A DNA stretch of 23,121 nucleotides from JBMTVN01 sp046047235 (GTDB taxonomy: Bacteria > Verrucomicrobiota > Verrucomicrobiia > Limisphaerales > JAHDYP01), in NCBI GenBank assembly GCA_046047235.1, contig JBJOII010000087.1, positions 1 through 23,121 of the forward strand. Direction: 5' to 3'. The translations under genes were made by a program, and so were the position numbers. This document shows positions 22,611 to 23,121 of this stretch, one piece after another (position 1 is the first letter of the stretch; every line of letters begins with the position of its first letter). The notes beneath the pieces are model-generated. The model saw only the letters and a program-made list of their open reading frames with translations, was not told the origin of the DNA and searched no databases.

Positions 22611-22721
22611 ATTCTTTATTCGCAGCATTCCATGCCGCGGACAGGACTTGTGAGGGGCTCCCGTCTTTCTCCCCTCTGGTGTCTTTCAGCCGCCAGTAGC
22701 TGTTGTCTAACGACAGCCACT

Positions 22722-22748
22722 CTATCGGCTCCCGACACAAAAGCTTTA
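22722..22748 (-). promoter_or_regulatory. Sigma-28 (FliA)-type promoter of flagellin 2
   Basis: On the minus strand TAAAGCTT (22748-22741), an 11-base spacer and GCCGATAG (22729-22722) match the flagellar consensus; the -10 agrees at seven of eight positions. Transcription should start near 22715. Confidence 0.9.
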
Positions 22749-23121
22749 GTGCGCGTCTGAAAAGTGATCCGAAATACCCAGCCCTCTACTACCCTTCCCG
22801 CTCTGCGCACACCCCCCCGGCGTATCGGGAGCATCCGACGATCGCGACAACCTCCTGGAGTGCGGCGGCCGTAGCCCCCCGCTTTGTGAAGCGCCCGAAA
22901 AGGCAGGGCACACAGATCATCTGCCAAATGCGTAAGGCAAGGGCTGGAAGCCTCGACAAAAGGGCCGCAAATCATTCCAACAACCCCAGGGATCGAAATC
23001 GGAATCGCTATCGGTATCGAATACCGAATTTCGCCGCAGGCCCCAGCCAGTGTGCGGCCAGACTCCTTGAACCCACCCCCTCACCCTCGCACAAACCGCC
23101 CACCCCCCCACTCCGGGCTTC
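22749..23121. other. Gene-free region upstream of the flagellins with repeats
   Basis: No convincing gene was found on either strand. Near 22853-22893 is GGAGTGCGGCGGCCGTAGCC followed by CCCCGCTTTG, an imperfect GC-rich inverted repeat reminiscent of REP-type elements I associate with verrucomicrobial genomes. A hexamer array lies at 22992-23021. The remaining sequence is C-rich and featureless as far as I can see. Confidence 0.55.
22992..23021. repeat. ATCGNN hexamer array, five units
   Basis: Units ATCGAA, ATCGGA, ATCGCT, ATCGGT and ATCGAA are contiguous, followed by a reverse-like TACCGAA. This is the longest of three such arrays in the window. Confidence 0.88.

Noticed and set aside
22616..22975. 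119-residue minus-strand frame upstream of flagellin 2
   Set aside because: It overlaps the flagellin promoter and leader, has no domain character and consists of repeat sequence.

Overview
This GC-rich window looks like chromosomal DNA of a free-living, flagellated bacterium, most likely from the Verrucomicrobiota or a neighbouring PVC lineage. That placement is an inference from gene content and from the style of the intergenic repeats; there is no rRNA gene to confirm it. No tRNA, rRNA, CRISPR array or intact mobile element was seen. The + strand is strikingly C-rich regardless of which strand carries the gene. Genes on + therefore end codons in C/A and genes on - end them in G/T, which suggests the window lies within one replichore.

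Layout. 1-2241 (+): the 3' part of pyrR, then pyrB overlapping it by ATGA, then rsmI. 2238-4669 (-): a PIN/TRAM membrane protein followed by an overlapping GlcD-type FAD oxidase. 4796-5644 (+): an exported FKBP prolyl isomerase with a clear terminator. 5707-9998 (-): apgM, a sugar-nucleotidyltransferase and recA in a row, then a secreted trypsin-like protease. 9999-10673: a gene-free stretch with a decayed IS3-type transposase fragment and short tandem repeats. 10674-13359 (+): an ABC ATPase, two cyclophilins (one exported, one cytosolic), a 65-residue ORF and a NUDIX hydrolase. 13360-13708: a second repeat-filled gap. 13709-14881: a small coiled-coil protein (-) divergent from a Cof-like HAD phosphatase (+). 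15130-18849 (+): the two subunits of a 2-oxoacid:ferredoxin oxidoreductase, then purC. 18850-19232: a third repeat-filled gap. 19233-20568 (+): a four-helix PF04020-type membrane protein that runs, out of frame, into a xylose-isomerase-like TIM-barrel protein at a nine-C run. 20599-22748 (-): two nearly identical flagellin units, each with its own sigma-28-type promoter, structured leader and terminator. 22749-23121: repeat-rich, gene-free.

Most genes are housekeeping: pyrimidine and purine synthesis, glycolysis, ferredoxin-linked 2-oxoacid metabolism, recombination, protein folding and motility. The most interesting material is non-coding or at gene junctions. (1) The duplicated flagellin units have matching TAAAGCTT-N11-GCCG promoters, and their leaders hold a GNRA-capped hairpin next to a hairpin that presents the Shine-Dalgarno sequence, resembling a CsrA-controlled leader. 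(2) The membrane-protein/TIM-barrel junction has no usable start codon for the second protein and a nine-C run where the frame must change. (3) A shared vocabulary of short repeats (ATCGNN hexamers, C-rich heptamers, GCGCC-R-CAGGCGCG palindromes) fills every long gap.
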